From Marinicauda salina (lineage in GTDB: Bacteria > Pseudomonadota > Alphaproteobacteria > Caulobacterales > Maricaulaceae), in assembly GCF_003122085.1 (NCBI RefSeq), contig NZ_QEXV01000001.1, positions 744,001 through 808,000 of the forward strand: a DNA stretch of 64,000 bases. Reading direction: 5' to 3'. This document shows, in pieces, positions 16,966 through 25,838 of the stretch. A model generated the notes under the pieces. That model searched no databases. It was not told the origin of the DNA and was given only the letters and a program-made list of their open reading frames with translations. The translations under genes and the position numbers were made by a program. Every line of letters begins with the position of its first letter. Positions within the stretch are counted from its first letter, which is position 1.

Positions 16966-18258
16966 CTACACCGGCGCGTCGCGGTCATCGCCGCGATCCT
17001 CCTCGACGATCACCGCGATGCGGCGCACGCGCGGGTGGAGAAGCGCGATCATGAAGGCGGCGAACGCCAGCGCGGCGTTGAGCTGGAACGGCGCCGAGGG
17101 CGCGACGGTCTGGTAGAGCCAGAGCCCGGTCACCGGCGCGATCATGAAGCCCACGCCCGCCGTCGCAGTGGTCAGCCCCGCCGCGCGGCCCTGCTCCTCG
17201 GGCTCGACCGACAGGCTGGCGCCGGCGGTGAAGCCCGAGCGCGACAGGCCGAAGGCGAAGCTTGCCAGCATGAAGCCGAACACGATCGAGGCGTAGGAGT
17301 CGGAGAAGACCAGCTCGATATTGCCGACGACGCCGAGCGCCGCGCCGGCCGCCATGAGCACGCGCGGGCTGGTCTTGAGCGCGGGGATCACGACGAGCTG
17401 GGCGAAGATCAGCGCGCCCGCCCCGGCGGTCAGCGCCACGCCGGCCAGCTGCAGGCCCTGCTCGGGCGTCTGGTCGAGCCGGTCCATGATGTAGAAGGAC
17501 ACCGCCTGCAGGCTGGCGGCCTGGCTCAGCCACACCGCGCAGCCGAACGCGACGAAGGCGGTCAGCCGCGGATCGCCGGCGAAGCGGAACTGGACGAAGG
17601 GATTGATCGGCCGGCCCTTGCGCTGCGGCGGGGTGCGCTCGGGCAGCAGCATCCGCACCGCGACCGCGCCCGAGCCGACGACGGCGGCCACGGCGATCAT
17701 GAAGCCGGCGATGCCGATGCGGTCGGCGAAGGCCGCCGCCAGCGCCGGGCCGATCACCCCGCCGAGCCCGAAGGCCGCCGTCAGGCTGGCCAGCGCCTCG
17801 GTGCGCTCCGACGGGCTGGTGCGGTCGGCGACATAGGCCTGGGCCGAGGGATTGGTCGCCGAGCCCAGCCCGCCGAACAGCGTGCGCGCCAGCGCCATCG
17901 CCACGATCGCCGCCATCGGCGGCAACAGGCCGGACTGTCCCGCCCAGGCGCCGGCGGCGAAGATCAGCGTCGAGACGGCGAAGGCCGACAGCCCGAACAC
18001 GATGAGCGGCCGCCGGCCGTAGCGATCCGACAGCGCGCCCCAGACCGGGCTCATGGTCAGGAACATCAGCGCCGAGAGCGTGTAGATCGCGCCGACCCAG
18101 ACCTCGCGCACGCCGAGCTCGCGCGCCAGCGGCGGCAGGATCGCGAACAGCATCGAGTTGCCCACCCCGGTCGCGACCAGGCAGGCGAACAGCAGCCGGA
18201 ACGAGTTGCGGCGCTGGGCGGGACTGGACGGGCGGTCGGGATCGTAGGGCGGGCTCAT
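16966..18258 (-). CDS. MFS transporter
   Basis: 430 residues with about 12 hydrophobic segments. The MFS motif between helices 2 and 3 is clear: PVWGALSDRYGRRPLIVFGL near residue 70. A second half repeats the fold after the hydrophilic central loop PERTPPQRKGRPINP (about 205). Sequence around LARTLFGGLGSATNPSAQAYVADRT resembles TetA-like drug:proton antiporters, but the substrate cannot be read. The C-terminal tail is acidic (EEDRGDDRDAPV). It faces away from motA across a 200-bp divergent region. Confidence 0.88.
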   Translation of the reverse strand: MSPPYDPDRPSSPAQRRNSFRLLFACLVATGVGNSMLFAILPPLARELGVREVWVGAIYTLSALMFLTMSPVWGALSDRYGRRPLIVFGLSAFAVSTLIFAAGAWAGQSGLLPPMAAIVAMALARTLFGGLGSATNPSAQAYVADRTSPSERTEALASLTAAFGLGGVIGPALAAAFADRIGIAGFMIAVAAVVGSGAVAVRMLLPERTPPQRKGRPINPFVQFRFAGDPRLTAFVAFGCAVWLSQAASLQAVSFYIMDRLDQTPEQGLQLAGVALTAGAGALIFAQLVVIPALKTSPRVLMAAGAALGVVGNIELVFSDSYASIVFGFMLASFAFGLSRSGFTAGASLSVEPEEQGRAAGLTTATAGVGFMIAPVTGLWLYQTVAPSAPFQLNAALAFAAFMIALLHPRVRRIAVIVEEDRGDDRDAPV

Positions 18259-18463
18259 CCGGCGAGGACATACGCCGCGAGCGCCGAAGCGTCCATGCGG
18301 GGGGCGGCTCTCAACGCGGTAAACGCCCGCCTAACCCCCGGCAAACCGGGCCTTAAGCATCCGTGCGTACAGTGCGTTTCGATAACGGACGCGCGGGGCG
18401 ATGAGAGCGGAGAAACCGCCGGGCCCGCGGCAAGCGCCCGCAAGAAAGACGGGATGGTGGGTC

Positions 18464-19330
18464 ATGTTCCAGCTGATCGGCGTCGCCGTGGTGTTCGTCA
18501 TGGTCTTCGGCGGCTTCTGGCTCGCCGACGGTCATTTCGACGTCATTCTCAAGGCGCTGCCCTTCGAAATGATGATGATCGGCGGGGCGGCGACGGGCGC
18601 CTTCCTGATCGGCAATTCGTCGAAGACCGTCATGAAGACGGTCGGCGACTTCGCGAAGATCGTCAGCGGTCCGAAGTGGAACACGCAGGACTATCGCGAT
18701 CTGCTCACCCTGCTCTTCCAGCTCACCAAGACGATGAAGACCAAGGGCGTGATCGCGCTCGAGAGCCATATCGAGAAGCCGCAGGAAAGCACGCTCTTCT
18801 CCAAGTATCCCCGCATCGTGAAGGATCACTTCGCCGTCGACTTCATCTGCGACACGCTGCGCATGATGACGATGAACCTGGAGGACCCCCACCAGGTCGA
18901 GGATGCGATGGAGAAGCAGCTCGAGAAGCATCATCACGAGGCCGCCGCGCCGGCGCATGCGCTGCAGTCGACGGCCGACGCGCTGCCCGCTCTCGGGATC
19001 GTCGCCGCCGTGCTCGGCGTCATCAAGACGATGGGCGCGATCGACCAGCCGCCGGTCGTGCTGGGCGCGAAGATCGGCTCGGCGCTGGTGGGCACCTTCC
19101 TGGGCGTGTTCCTCGCCTACGGATTCGTCGGGCCGTTCGCCTCGCGGCTCAACGAGATCTACGAGGAGGAGGCGATCTTCTACAAGATCATCCAGAACGT
19201 GCTGGTGGCCCATCTCCACGGCAACGCCGCGCAGATCTCCGTCGAGATCGGGCGCACCGGCGTGCCCTCGAAGATGCAGCCGAGCTTCATCGAGCTCGAG
19301 GAATCGCTCGCCGATATACCGGCCGAATAG
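18464..19330 (+). CDS. motA: Flagellar motor stator protein MotA
   Basis: 288 residues from MFQLIGVAVVFVMVFGGF; an in-frame upstream ATG at 18401 would add a basic 21-residue leader. There are four membrane helices: two near the N-terminus and two in the C-terminal half. The cytoplasmic domain contains DYRDLLTLLFQL and the charged TLRMMTMNLEDP region. The conserved ADALPALGIVAAVLGVIKTM, with the proline needed for stator function, and the VGTFLGVFLAYGFVGPFA helix are present. MotA pairs with MotB, which is not in this window; no other flagellar gene is nearby. Confidence 0.93.
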   Translation: MFQLIGVAVVFVMVFGGFWLADGHFDVILKALPFEMMMIGGAATGAFLIGNSSKTVMKTVGDFAKIVSGPKWNTQDYRDLLTLLFQLTKTMKTKGVIALESHIEKPQESTLFSKYPRIVKDHFAVDFICDTLRMMTMNLEDPHQVEDAMEKQLEKHHHEAAAPAHALQSTADALPALGIVAAVLGVIKTMGAIDQPPVVLGAKIGSALVGTFLGVFLAYGFVGPFASRLNEIYEEEAIFYKIIQNVLVAHLHGNAAQISVEIGRTGVPSKMQPSFIELEESLADIPAE

Positions 19331-19405
19331 ACGGCGGCGGGCGATTTGCCCTAATGTGGGTTAAGTCTGGTTGTGCGAATCGGACGAGAAAGGGGACATC
19401 AACTC

Positions 19406-19792
19406 ATGAAATATTTCGCTTCCATTCCGTTCGCGGTGGCCGGCCTGGCGCTGGCGGCTTGCCAGCCCGAGGGCGGCGAGGAGCCGATGGACGAGGCCGC
19501 TGAAGAGACCATGGACGCGGCCGAGGAGACCATGGACGGCGCCGAAGAGGCCATGGACGAGGCTGAGGAGTCCATGGACGAGGCCGCTTCCGAGGAAGAG
19601 CCGACCGCCGAAGGCGAGTCCATGATGGACGAAGCCGGCGAGGCCATGGAAGGCGCCATGGAAGAGGCCGGCGAGACCATGGAGGAGGCCGCCGACGAGG
19701 CGGAGGAGACCATGGAGGAGGCCGGCGACGCGATGACCGGCGAAGACGAAGAGCCGTCCTCCGACGAGGAAGGCGAAGACTCGCCGAACTGA
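19406..19792 (+). CDS. Acidic lipoprotein with heptad repeats
   Basis: 128 residues from the ATG preceded by AAAGGGGA. A lipoprotein signal ends in LAAC (Cys 17), giving a lipid-anchored protein. The mature part is almost entirely Glu, Asp, Ala and Met. It begins with four tandem seven-residue units of the pattern EExMDxA (about residues 31-58), and irregular versions (GEAMEGAMEEAGETMEEA) continue to residue 112. The heptad period and helix-forming composition predict a long, strongly negative helix or coiled coil. The tail is Glu/Ser-rich. It has no recognised family. It lies 75 bp after motA and is closed by a hairpin. Confidence 0.8.
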   Translation: MKYFASIPFAVAGLALAACQPEGGEEPMDEAAEETMDAAEETMDGAEEAMDEAEESMDEAASEEEPTAEGESMMDEAGEAMEGAMEEAGETMEEAADEAEETMEEAGDAMTGEDEEPSSDEEGEDSPN

Positions 19793-19803
19793 TCGGTTCG
19801 CCG

Positions 19804-19830
19804 GACGGGCCGGCTGCGCGCCGGCCCGTC
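19804..19830 (+). terminator. Hairpin after the acidic lipoprotein gene
   Basis: An 11-bp perfect stem, GACGGGCCGGC paired with GCCGGCCCGTC around a TGCGC loop, begins 11 bases after the stop codon at 19792. There is no clear T-run, so termination strength is uncertain. Confidence 0.6.
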
Positions 19831-19951
19831 CCGCGCTCCCGCGCGCCTTGACGCCCGGCTCGGCCCGGACGCATACGGCGCGGCATGGCGCATCCCGTTT
19901 CTCTGAGGCGTCCGGCCCAGCGCGCCGCGCGCGGCGCGTGCTGAGGCGCGC

Positions 19952-21871
19952 GTGACGTCCGGCGCCGCGAAAACCGGCCTCGCCCGGCCGACGGCCTGCC
20001 TCGACTGGTCGGCCGGCGACGGGCCGCGCTCGACCGAGTCCGGCGACGTCTATTTCTCGACCGCTGACGGGCTGGAGGAGACCCGCGCCGTCTTCCTGCG
20101 CGGCGCCGGCCTGCCCGAGGGCTTCGCCGGCCGCTCCCTGTTCACCGTCGGCGAGCTCGGCTTCGGGACCGGGCTGAACTTCCTCGCGCTCTGGGACCTG
20201 TGGCGACGGACGGCCCCGGCCGGAGCCCGGCTGCATGTCGTCAGCGTCGAGGGTTTCCCGCTCGCCGCCGCCGACGCGCGACGCGCGCTGTCGGCCTGGC
20301 CCGAACTCGCCCCGTTCGCCGAGGCGCTTCTGGCGGCCTGGCCGAGCCCGCTCAAGGGCGCGCACCGGCGCGTCTTCGACGACGGACGCGTCACGCTGAC
20401 CGTCTTCCACGACGAGGCGCTGGCCGCGCTCGACTCGATGGAGTGCGCCGCCGACGCCTGGTTCCTCGACGGCTTCGCGCCGGCGAAGAACCCGGAGATG
20501 TGGCGCGAGGCCGTGTTCGAACGGATCGCCGCGCGCAGCCGGCCCGGGGCGCGCCTGGCCACCTTCACCGTCGCCGGCGCGGTCCGCCGCGGGCTCGCTG
20601 CGGCGGGCTTCAAGGTCGAGAAGAAGTCCGGCTTCGGCGCCAAGCGCGAACGCCTCGAAGCCATCTATGAGGGGCCGTCGCCCGTCGCGCCGTCGGTCTC
20701 GCCCTGTGCGCGCGCGACGCCGCGTGAAGGCCCGGTCGCGGTGATCGGCGGCGGCGTCGCCGCGGCGAGCCTGGTCCATGCGCTGCGCCGGCGCGGCCGC
20801 GCCGTCCGCGTGTTCGCCGAGGGCGGCTGGGCGGCCGGCGCCTCGGGCGGAATCGAGGGGCTGCTCACCCCGCGGCTCGAGGCCGCCGACCGGCCCCATG
20901 TTCGCGCCCTGCTCAACGCCTTCGATCACGCCCGCGACCTGTACGGTCCGCTCGACGGATTTCACGCCGAGGGCGCGCTGCGCCTCGCCGGGGATGACGC
21001 CGGGCGGGAGCGGCTGGCCCGCCTGGCGGGCATGCTCGACGCCGGTTTCACGATGATCGACGCCGCCGAGGCGGCCCGGCGCACCGGCCTCGACTCCGCG
21101 CCCGGCGGGTTGTGGATGGATCGCGCGGGCCGCTTCGCGCCGGGCGCGCTCGTCGCCGAGCTGGCCGGCGATCAGCCGGCGGAGGATCGCCGCATCGCCG
21201 CGCTCGAGCGCGGGGCGGGCGGCTGGCGGCTGCGCGACGCCGCCGGCGACGTCGCCATCGAGGCCGAGACCGTCGTGCTGGCCGGCGGCGCGGCGTCCAT
21301 TCCGCTCGCCCGCAGCGTCGGGCTCGAACTCGAACCCGTCGCCGGGCGCGTCGGCCGCTTCGCGCTGGACGGCCCGGCGCCGACGGCGCCGATCGCCTGG
21401 GGCGGGTATCTCGCCGCCGCTCGCGCGGGGGGCGTCCTGATCGGAGCGACGCACGAACGCGGCGACGATCCCGTCGATGCGAGCGCCGCCGAGGCGGCGC
21501 TTCGCGATGACGCCGTCGCGCGCTTTCCCGAGCTCGCCGAGCGGCTGGGTCTGGCGCTGGAAGGCTGGGGCGGGGTGCGCGCCGCGCTCGCCGACCGTCT
21601 GCCCGCCGCCGGCCCCATGCCCGGCCCGGACTTCGCCGAGGCGTGGCGGGATTTCGCCCGCGGCGGCGCGGCGCCGGGCGACGCGCCGGCGGATGCGGGC
21701 CTATGCGTTCTTTCCGGCTTCGGCGCGCGGGGTTTCGCTCACGCGCCGCTTCTCGCCGAGCAGCTCGCCGGCGAGCTGTGCGGGGAGCCCGGCGGCCTCG
21801 AGCGCGGCGGCCGGGAGGCGCTGCACCCGGCGCGCTTCCTCATGCGCGCCCTGCGGCGCGGCCAGGCCTAG
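19952..21871 (+). CDS. mnmC: Bifunctional tRNA mnm5U34 modification enzyme MnmC
   Basis: 639 residues from a GTG start. The N-terminal domain (about 1-235) is the MnmD methyltransferase: SAM motif GELGFGTGLNFLALW near residue 67, and AWFLDGFAPAKNPEMW near 170. The C-terminal domain (about 260-630) is the MnmC1 FAD-dependent oxidoreductase: nucleotide-binding VIGGGVAAASLVHALRRRG near 264 and a C-terminal FAD segment CVLSGFGARGFAHAPLLAE. Together they remove the carboxymethyl group and methylate to make 5-methylaminomethyl-2-thiouridine at the tRNA wobble position. The length and domain order match E. coli MnmC. Confidence 0.93.
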   Translation: MTSGAAKTGLARPTACLDWSAGDGPRSTESGDVYFSTADGLEETRAVFLRGAGLPEGFAGRSLFTVGELGFGTGLNFLALWDLWRRTAPAGARLHVVSVEGFPLAAADARRALSAWPELAPFAEALLAAWPSPLKGAHRRVFDDGRVTLTVFHDEALAALDSMECAADAWFLDGFAPAKNPEMWREAVFERIAARSRPGARLATFTVAGAVRRGLAAAGFKVEKKSGFGAKRERLEAIYEGPSPVAPSVSPCARATPREGPVAVIGGGVAAASLVHALRRRGRAVRVFAEGGWAAGASGGIEGLLTPRLEAADRPHVRALLNAFDHARDLYGPLDGFHAEGALRLAGDDAGRERLARLAGMLDAGFTMIDAAEAARRTGLDSAPGGLWMDRAGRFAPGALVAELAGDQPAEDRRIAALERGAGGWRLRDAAGDVAIEAETVVLAGGAASIPLARSVGLELEPVAGRVGRFALDGPAPTAPIAWGGYLAAARAGGVLIGATHERGDDPVDASAAEAALRDDAVARFPELAERLGLALEGWGGVRAALADRLPAAGPMPGPDFAEAWRDFARGGAAPGDAPADAGLCVLSGFGARGFAHAPLLAEQLAGELCGEPGGLERGGREALHPARFLMRALRRGQA

Positions 21872-22090
21872 CCGCGAGCGCAGCGCGAAGACGGGACAGG
21901 CCGGGGCGCAGCCCGCGTCGACATCCAGCCCGACCGGGTCGCCGGGCGCGGCCACGGTCACCACGACCGGGCCGGTTTGAAGCTCGATCCAGGCGTCGCT
22001 GCGCGGCGGCCCGCTCGTGAGCAGGCCGGCCAGCGCGGCGGCCGTGACGGCGGTCGAGACGACGAGGGCGGTGACGGCGGGTGCGGACAT
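21701..22090 (-). CDS. Possible small exported protein overlapping mnmC
   Basis: A 129-residue frame with ATG preceded by AGAAGGCGCG. Residues 5-27 are hydrophobic (VTALVVSTAVTAAALAGLLTS), and a short beta-rich domain with two cysteines (GCAPACPVF) follows. This first part, which lies in the gap after mnmC, looks protein-like. The last 57 residues run antisense through the end of mnmC and look like a high-GC shadow. It may be real, or chance. The rest of the gap up to the tRNA (22091-22277) shows nothing else. Confidence 0.3.
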   Translation of the reverse strand: MSAPAVTALVVSTAVTAAALAGLLTSGPPRSDAWIELQTGPVVVTVAAPGDPVGLDVDAGCAPACPVFALRSRLGLAAPQGAHEEARRVQRLPAAALEAAGLPAQLAGELLGEKRRVSETPRAEAGKNA

Positions 22091-22277
22091 GGGAGCGCGC
22101 CTTCTGCTCTGGCGAAGCGCCAGTCTTTCGATCCCATGATGCGCGGCGCCCCGCGATCGGATGCAGATTGCGCGGGGAGCGCCGCCGCCGGTCCGCCGCG
22201 ACCGCCTGCGTCAGGCCGACCGAAGTCGCGCGCCATCGCGGGCGGCTAAAGCCAATGCTTTGATTTCAGTAGGGTAA

Positions 22278-22354
<77 letters not shown>

Positions 22355-22723
22355 GCTCGTGTGAGCAGGCGGGCTCTATAACCCCGCGGCGTGAGCGGCG
22401 CAAGACGCCCGGACCGGGCGTTTCATCGACCCGCCGCCGGGCGGGTCCGGGCCGCCGCTGCGGACGCGGTCCGGCGCAATGCAGCGCAAGTCGAATTCAT
22501 TTTTTATGCAAATTCTTCAGGCGAGCGCCGGGCCCGCCGAACGCAGATTATGGCATTTCTGCAACAACTCGGCGCCGGCGGAATACTCAGGCGACACAAG
22601 GGCAGTGAACACGCTTTACGAGAATGTGAACAAGGTTTCATGATGTCGCCAGGTTCGGGAATCCGACCCGGGGTCGCTCCGGTCACAAGGGGCGGGAACT
22701 GACAAGATCAAAGGGGAACGATC
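22355..22723. other. Gene-free stretch upstream of the TonB-dependent receptor
   Basis: About 370 bases between the tRNA-Val and the receptor start. It contains a short AT-rich patch around 22497-22520 and an AAGGGGAACG ribosome-binding site just before the GTG at 22724. It probably carries promoters for the divergent tRNA and receptor. I see no convincing ORF, riboswitch or operator here. Confidence 0.5.
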
Positions 22724-25633
22724 GTGAGCAATTGGGATAAGGAGCGCCTGCTGCGCTCGAGCGTCCTTGCGGGCTTCGCCGCGTTCAGCCTCTCGGCTGG
22801 CGCGGCGTTCGCGCAGGAAGAGGAACCGGTCGAGACGACCGAGGAGCAGGAAGAACAGCAGGCCGAGACCGGCGAGCGCATCGTCGTCACCGGCTCGCTG
22901 CTGCGCCGCGACGAGTTCACCTCGTCGGCGCCGATCCAGGTGGTCACCGCCGAAGCGGCGACGCTCGAAGGTCTCATCGACACCGCCGAGATCCTGCAGT
23001 CGACCAGCGTCGCCTCGGGCTCGGTCCAGTTCAACAACCAGTTCGGCGGCTTCATCGTCCAGGGCGGCACCGGCGTGAACTCGATCTCGCTGCGCGGCCT
23101 CGGCGCCCAGCGCAGCCTGGTCCTGCTCAACGGCCGGCGTCCCGGTCCGGCCGGCGTGCGCGGCCAGGTCGGCGCGTTCGACCTGAACGTGATCCCGTCC
23201 TCGATCGTGCAGCGCGCGGAGATCCTCAAGGACGGCGCGTCCTCGATCTACGGCTCGGACGCGGTGGCCGGCGTGGTCAACCTGATCACGCGCGACTCCG
23301 TCGAGCGTCCCGAGCTGAACTTCACCATCAACCAGCCGTTCGAGAGCGGCGGCGAGAGCTGGGAAGCCAGCGGCGCCTTCGGTCTCAATTTCGACCGCGG
23401 CAATATCGTCTTCGCCGGCCAGTACCAGCTGCGCGAGGACCTGTCGGTCGGCGACCGCGACTACCTGTCCTGCCAGCAGGACCTGATCCGCGGCGCGGAC
23501 GGCTCGTTCATCGATCGCGAGGACCGCTCCGTTCTTGGCGGCACCAATCTCGGCGGCTGCTCGAACATCTACTTCAACACGGTCATCGACGCGTTCACCG
23601 GTCTCCGGTACATCCCGGCGCCGGACGGCGTGACCATCGGCCCGATCCCGGGCTACCGCCCGCGGGCCAACGAGAGCTACGCCGTCGGCGATCCGAACGA
23701 GGCGTTCTACGAGGACGTGCTGAACGATCCGCGCTACGCCAGCTCGGACGCGATCAACCGCCAGGAGCGGTTCAGCCTGTTCGCCAGCTCGAACTTCAAC
23801 CTGGACATCCTCGGCGGCGTCGACTGGGAGAACGAGTTCCTGTTCACCCGCCGCAAGACGGAATCCGAGCAGTGGCGCCAGTTCTTCCCGCTGATCGGCA
23901 GCGCGCCGCTCGCCGGTTTCGGACTCGCCTATGCGAACGACCCGACCTACACGCCGGCCTTCCTGCTGTCGCAGCCGGTCACGATCTGGCCGTCCAACAA
24001 CGAGATCACGGTCGACTACTACTCGTTCTCGTCGCAGCTGAACGGCGATCTCGGCGCCAACTGGTCGTGGTCGCTGACGGGCACCTACTCCTACTCGGAC
24101 GGCACCTACGAGGGTAACGACATCCTCAACTCCGAGAGCGGCGACGTTCAGTTCGATCCGGACGCGCCGACCTATGATCCGTTCTCGCCCGAATTCCTGT
24201 CGGGCAACTACTCGGACGAGTTCTACAACCGGCTGACGCACTGGTCCGAAGGCAACACGATCTACGAACAGGTCGTGATCAACGGCGTGATCACCGGCGA
24301 GCTGATGCAGCTGCCGGCGGGTCCGCTGGGCCTCGCGGTCGGCGCCGAGTACCGGAACTTCTCGATCGAGGACACGCCGGATCCGCTTTCGCAGGCCGGC
24401 GAGCTCTGGGGCACGACCAGCGCCCTGATCACGGAAGGCGAGGACACGGTGGCCGAGGCCTTCGCCGAGGTCGAGATTCCGGTGATCGCGGGCCGGCCCT
24501 TCATCGAGGAGTTCACGCTGAACGCCTCTGGGCGCGTGTTCGAGTACGACTCCTACGGCAACGACTCGGTCTGGAAGGGCGGCTTCAACTGGCAGATCAC
24601 GCCGCTGGTGCGCCTGCGCGGCACCAAGGGCATCTCCTACCGCGCCCCGGCGCTGTTCGAGCTGTTCCTCGGCAACCAGACCGGCTTCCTCGGCCAGACG
24701 GCGATCGATCCGTGCGTCGACTGGGGCAACAGCACCAACGAGAATATCCGCGACAACTGCGCGGCCGACGGCGTCCCGTCGACGTATACGGGCGTCGGCT
24801 CGTCGGCGACGATCGTCAGCGGCGGCGGCGCCGGCGTGCTCGAGGCGGAGACCTCGGAAGCCGAGACGCTCGGCCTGATCTTCACGCCCACCCAGCTCAA
24901 TCTGAGCCTGGCGCTGGATTACTTCGACATCGAAGTGAACGACCAGGTGACCCAGCTGGGCGCGGGCGCGATCCTCGCCGGTTGCTACGGGGCGGATAAT
25001 TTCCCGAACGAGTTCTGCAACCTGTTCGATCGCAATCCGGGCTCCGACCCCGTCGCGCCCTACAATATCACCGAGGTCCGCGACTCGTTCGTGAACATCA
25101 ACCAGCAGGTGACCTCGGGTCTCGACCTGACGGTTCGCTACGAGCACGAGTTCGACTTCGGCGAGCTGCTGATCGAGGGCCAGGGCACCTGGACGTTCGA
25201 GGACGTGACCTTCCTCTTCGATCCGAGCCTGGCGTCGGGCTTCGACACGAACGACTTCAACGGGTCGATCGGCGATCCGGACTTCGTGGCGAACACCCGC
25301 GTCCAGTTCCAGCGCGGCGACTGGACCTTCAGCTGGTTCAGCGACATCATCAGCCGGACGTCGAACATCGACTTCGCCAATGTCGACTTCAACTATTTCG
25401 GCCAGGTCGGCACGCGCAAGCTGCACGCCGAGACGACGATCTATCACGACGCCTCGGTGCGCTGGCAGGGCGAGACGATTTCGATCCTGGCGGGCGTGTC
25501 CAACGTCTTCGACGAGGAGCCGCCGATCGTCTCGACCGGCGCGGCCACCCGTCGCGGGAATATCCCGCTCGTGGGCAGCCAGTACGACCTTCGCGGACGC
25601 ACCGGCTTCCTGCGCATCAACAAGACCTTCTAG
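22724..25633 (+). CDS. TonB-dependent outer-membrane receptor
   Basis: 969 residues from a GTG start. A signal peptide ends near residue 28 (SAGAAFAQ), followed by an acidic linker (EEEPVETTEEQEEQQ). The plug domain (about 50-190) contains ERIVVTGSLLRRDEF, then LRGLGAQRSLVLLNGRRP and DGASSIYGSDAVAGVVNLITR, all classical plug motifs. A 22-strand barrel with many aromatic strands fills the rest and ends in the outer-membrane signature GFLRINKTF, with terminal Phe. Such receptors import nutrients using TonB energy. The S9 peptidase gene that follows suggests peptide uptake, but this is inference from context. Confidence 0.95.
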   Translation: MSNWDKERLLRSSVLAGFAAFSLSAGAAFAQEEEPVETTEEQEEQQAETGERIVVTGSLLRRDEFTSSAPIQVVTAEAATLEGLIDTAEILQSTSVASGSVQFNNQFGGFIVQGGTGVNSISLRGLGAQRSLVLLNGRRPGPAGVRGQVGAFDLNVIPSSIVQRAEILKDGASSIYGSDAVAGVVNLITRDSVERPELNFTINQPFESGGESWEASGAFGLNFDRGNIVFAGQYQLREDLSVGDRDYLSCQQDLIRGADGSFIDREDRSVLGGTNLGGCSNIYFNTVIDAFTGLRYIPAPDGVTIGPIPGYRPRANESYAVGDPNEAFYEDVLNDPRYASSDAINRQERFSLFASSNFNLDILGGVDWENEFLFTRRKTESEQWRQFFPLIGSAPLAGFGLAYANDPTYTPAFLLSQPVTIWPSNNEITVDYYSFSSQLNGDLGANWSWSLTGTYSYSDGTYEGNDILNSESGDVQFDPDAPTYDPFSPEFLSGNYSDEFYNRLTHWSEGNTIYEQVVINGVITGELMQLPAGPLGLAVGAEYRNFSIEDTPDPLSQAGELWGTTSALITEGEDTVAEAFAEVEIPVIAGRPFIEEFTLNASGRVFEYDSYGNDSVWKGGFNWQITPLVRLRGTKGISYRAPALFELFLGNQTGFLGQTAIDPCVDWGNSTNENIRDNCAADGVPSTYTGVGSSATIVSGGGAGVLEAETSEAETLGLIFTPTQLNLSLALDYFDIEVNDQVTQLGAGAILAGCYGADNFPNEFCNLFDRNPGSDPVAPYNITEVRDSFVNINQQVTSGLDLTVRYEHEFDFGELLIEGQGTWTFEDVTFLFDPSLASGFDTNDFNGSIGDPDFVANTRVQFQRGDWTFSWFSDIISRTSNIDFANVDFNYFGQVGTRKLHAETTIYHDASVRWQGETISILAGVSNVFDEEPPIVSTGAATRRGNIPLVGSQYDLRGRTGFLRINKTF

Positions 25634-25656
25634 CCGCAGGCTGGAGGCGACTGATC

Positions 25657-25685
25657 GGGGGCGGCGATTGCGCCGCCCCCTTTTT
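25657..25685 (+). terminator. Rho-independent terminator after the receptor gene
   Basis: GGGGGCGGCG and CGCCGCCCCC form a 10-bp stem around an ATTG loop, directly followed by TTTTTCTTTC. It lies 24 bases after the receptor stop, so receptor and S9 peptidase are probably separate transcripts or only partly read through. Confidence 0.9.
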
Positions 25686-25838
25686 CTTTCAGCGCCCTTC
25701 GGGCGCGCCGTTGATCGCAAGGACTGAATATGAAATGCGGCAATGCAGCGGCGCGCGCGTCGCTCGCGTTGACCGCGGCTCGACTTCCGACCTACGATCG
25801 ACGACAAATGAAGATGCAGACATGAGGGGAGCGGGCCC

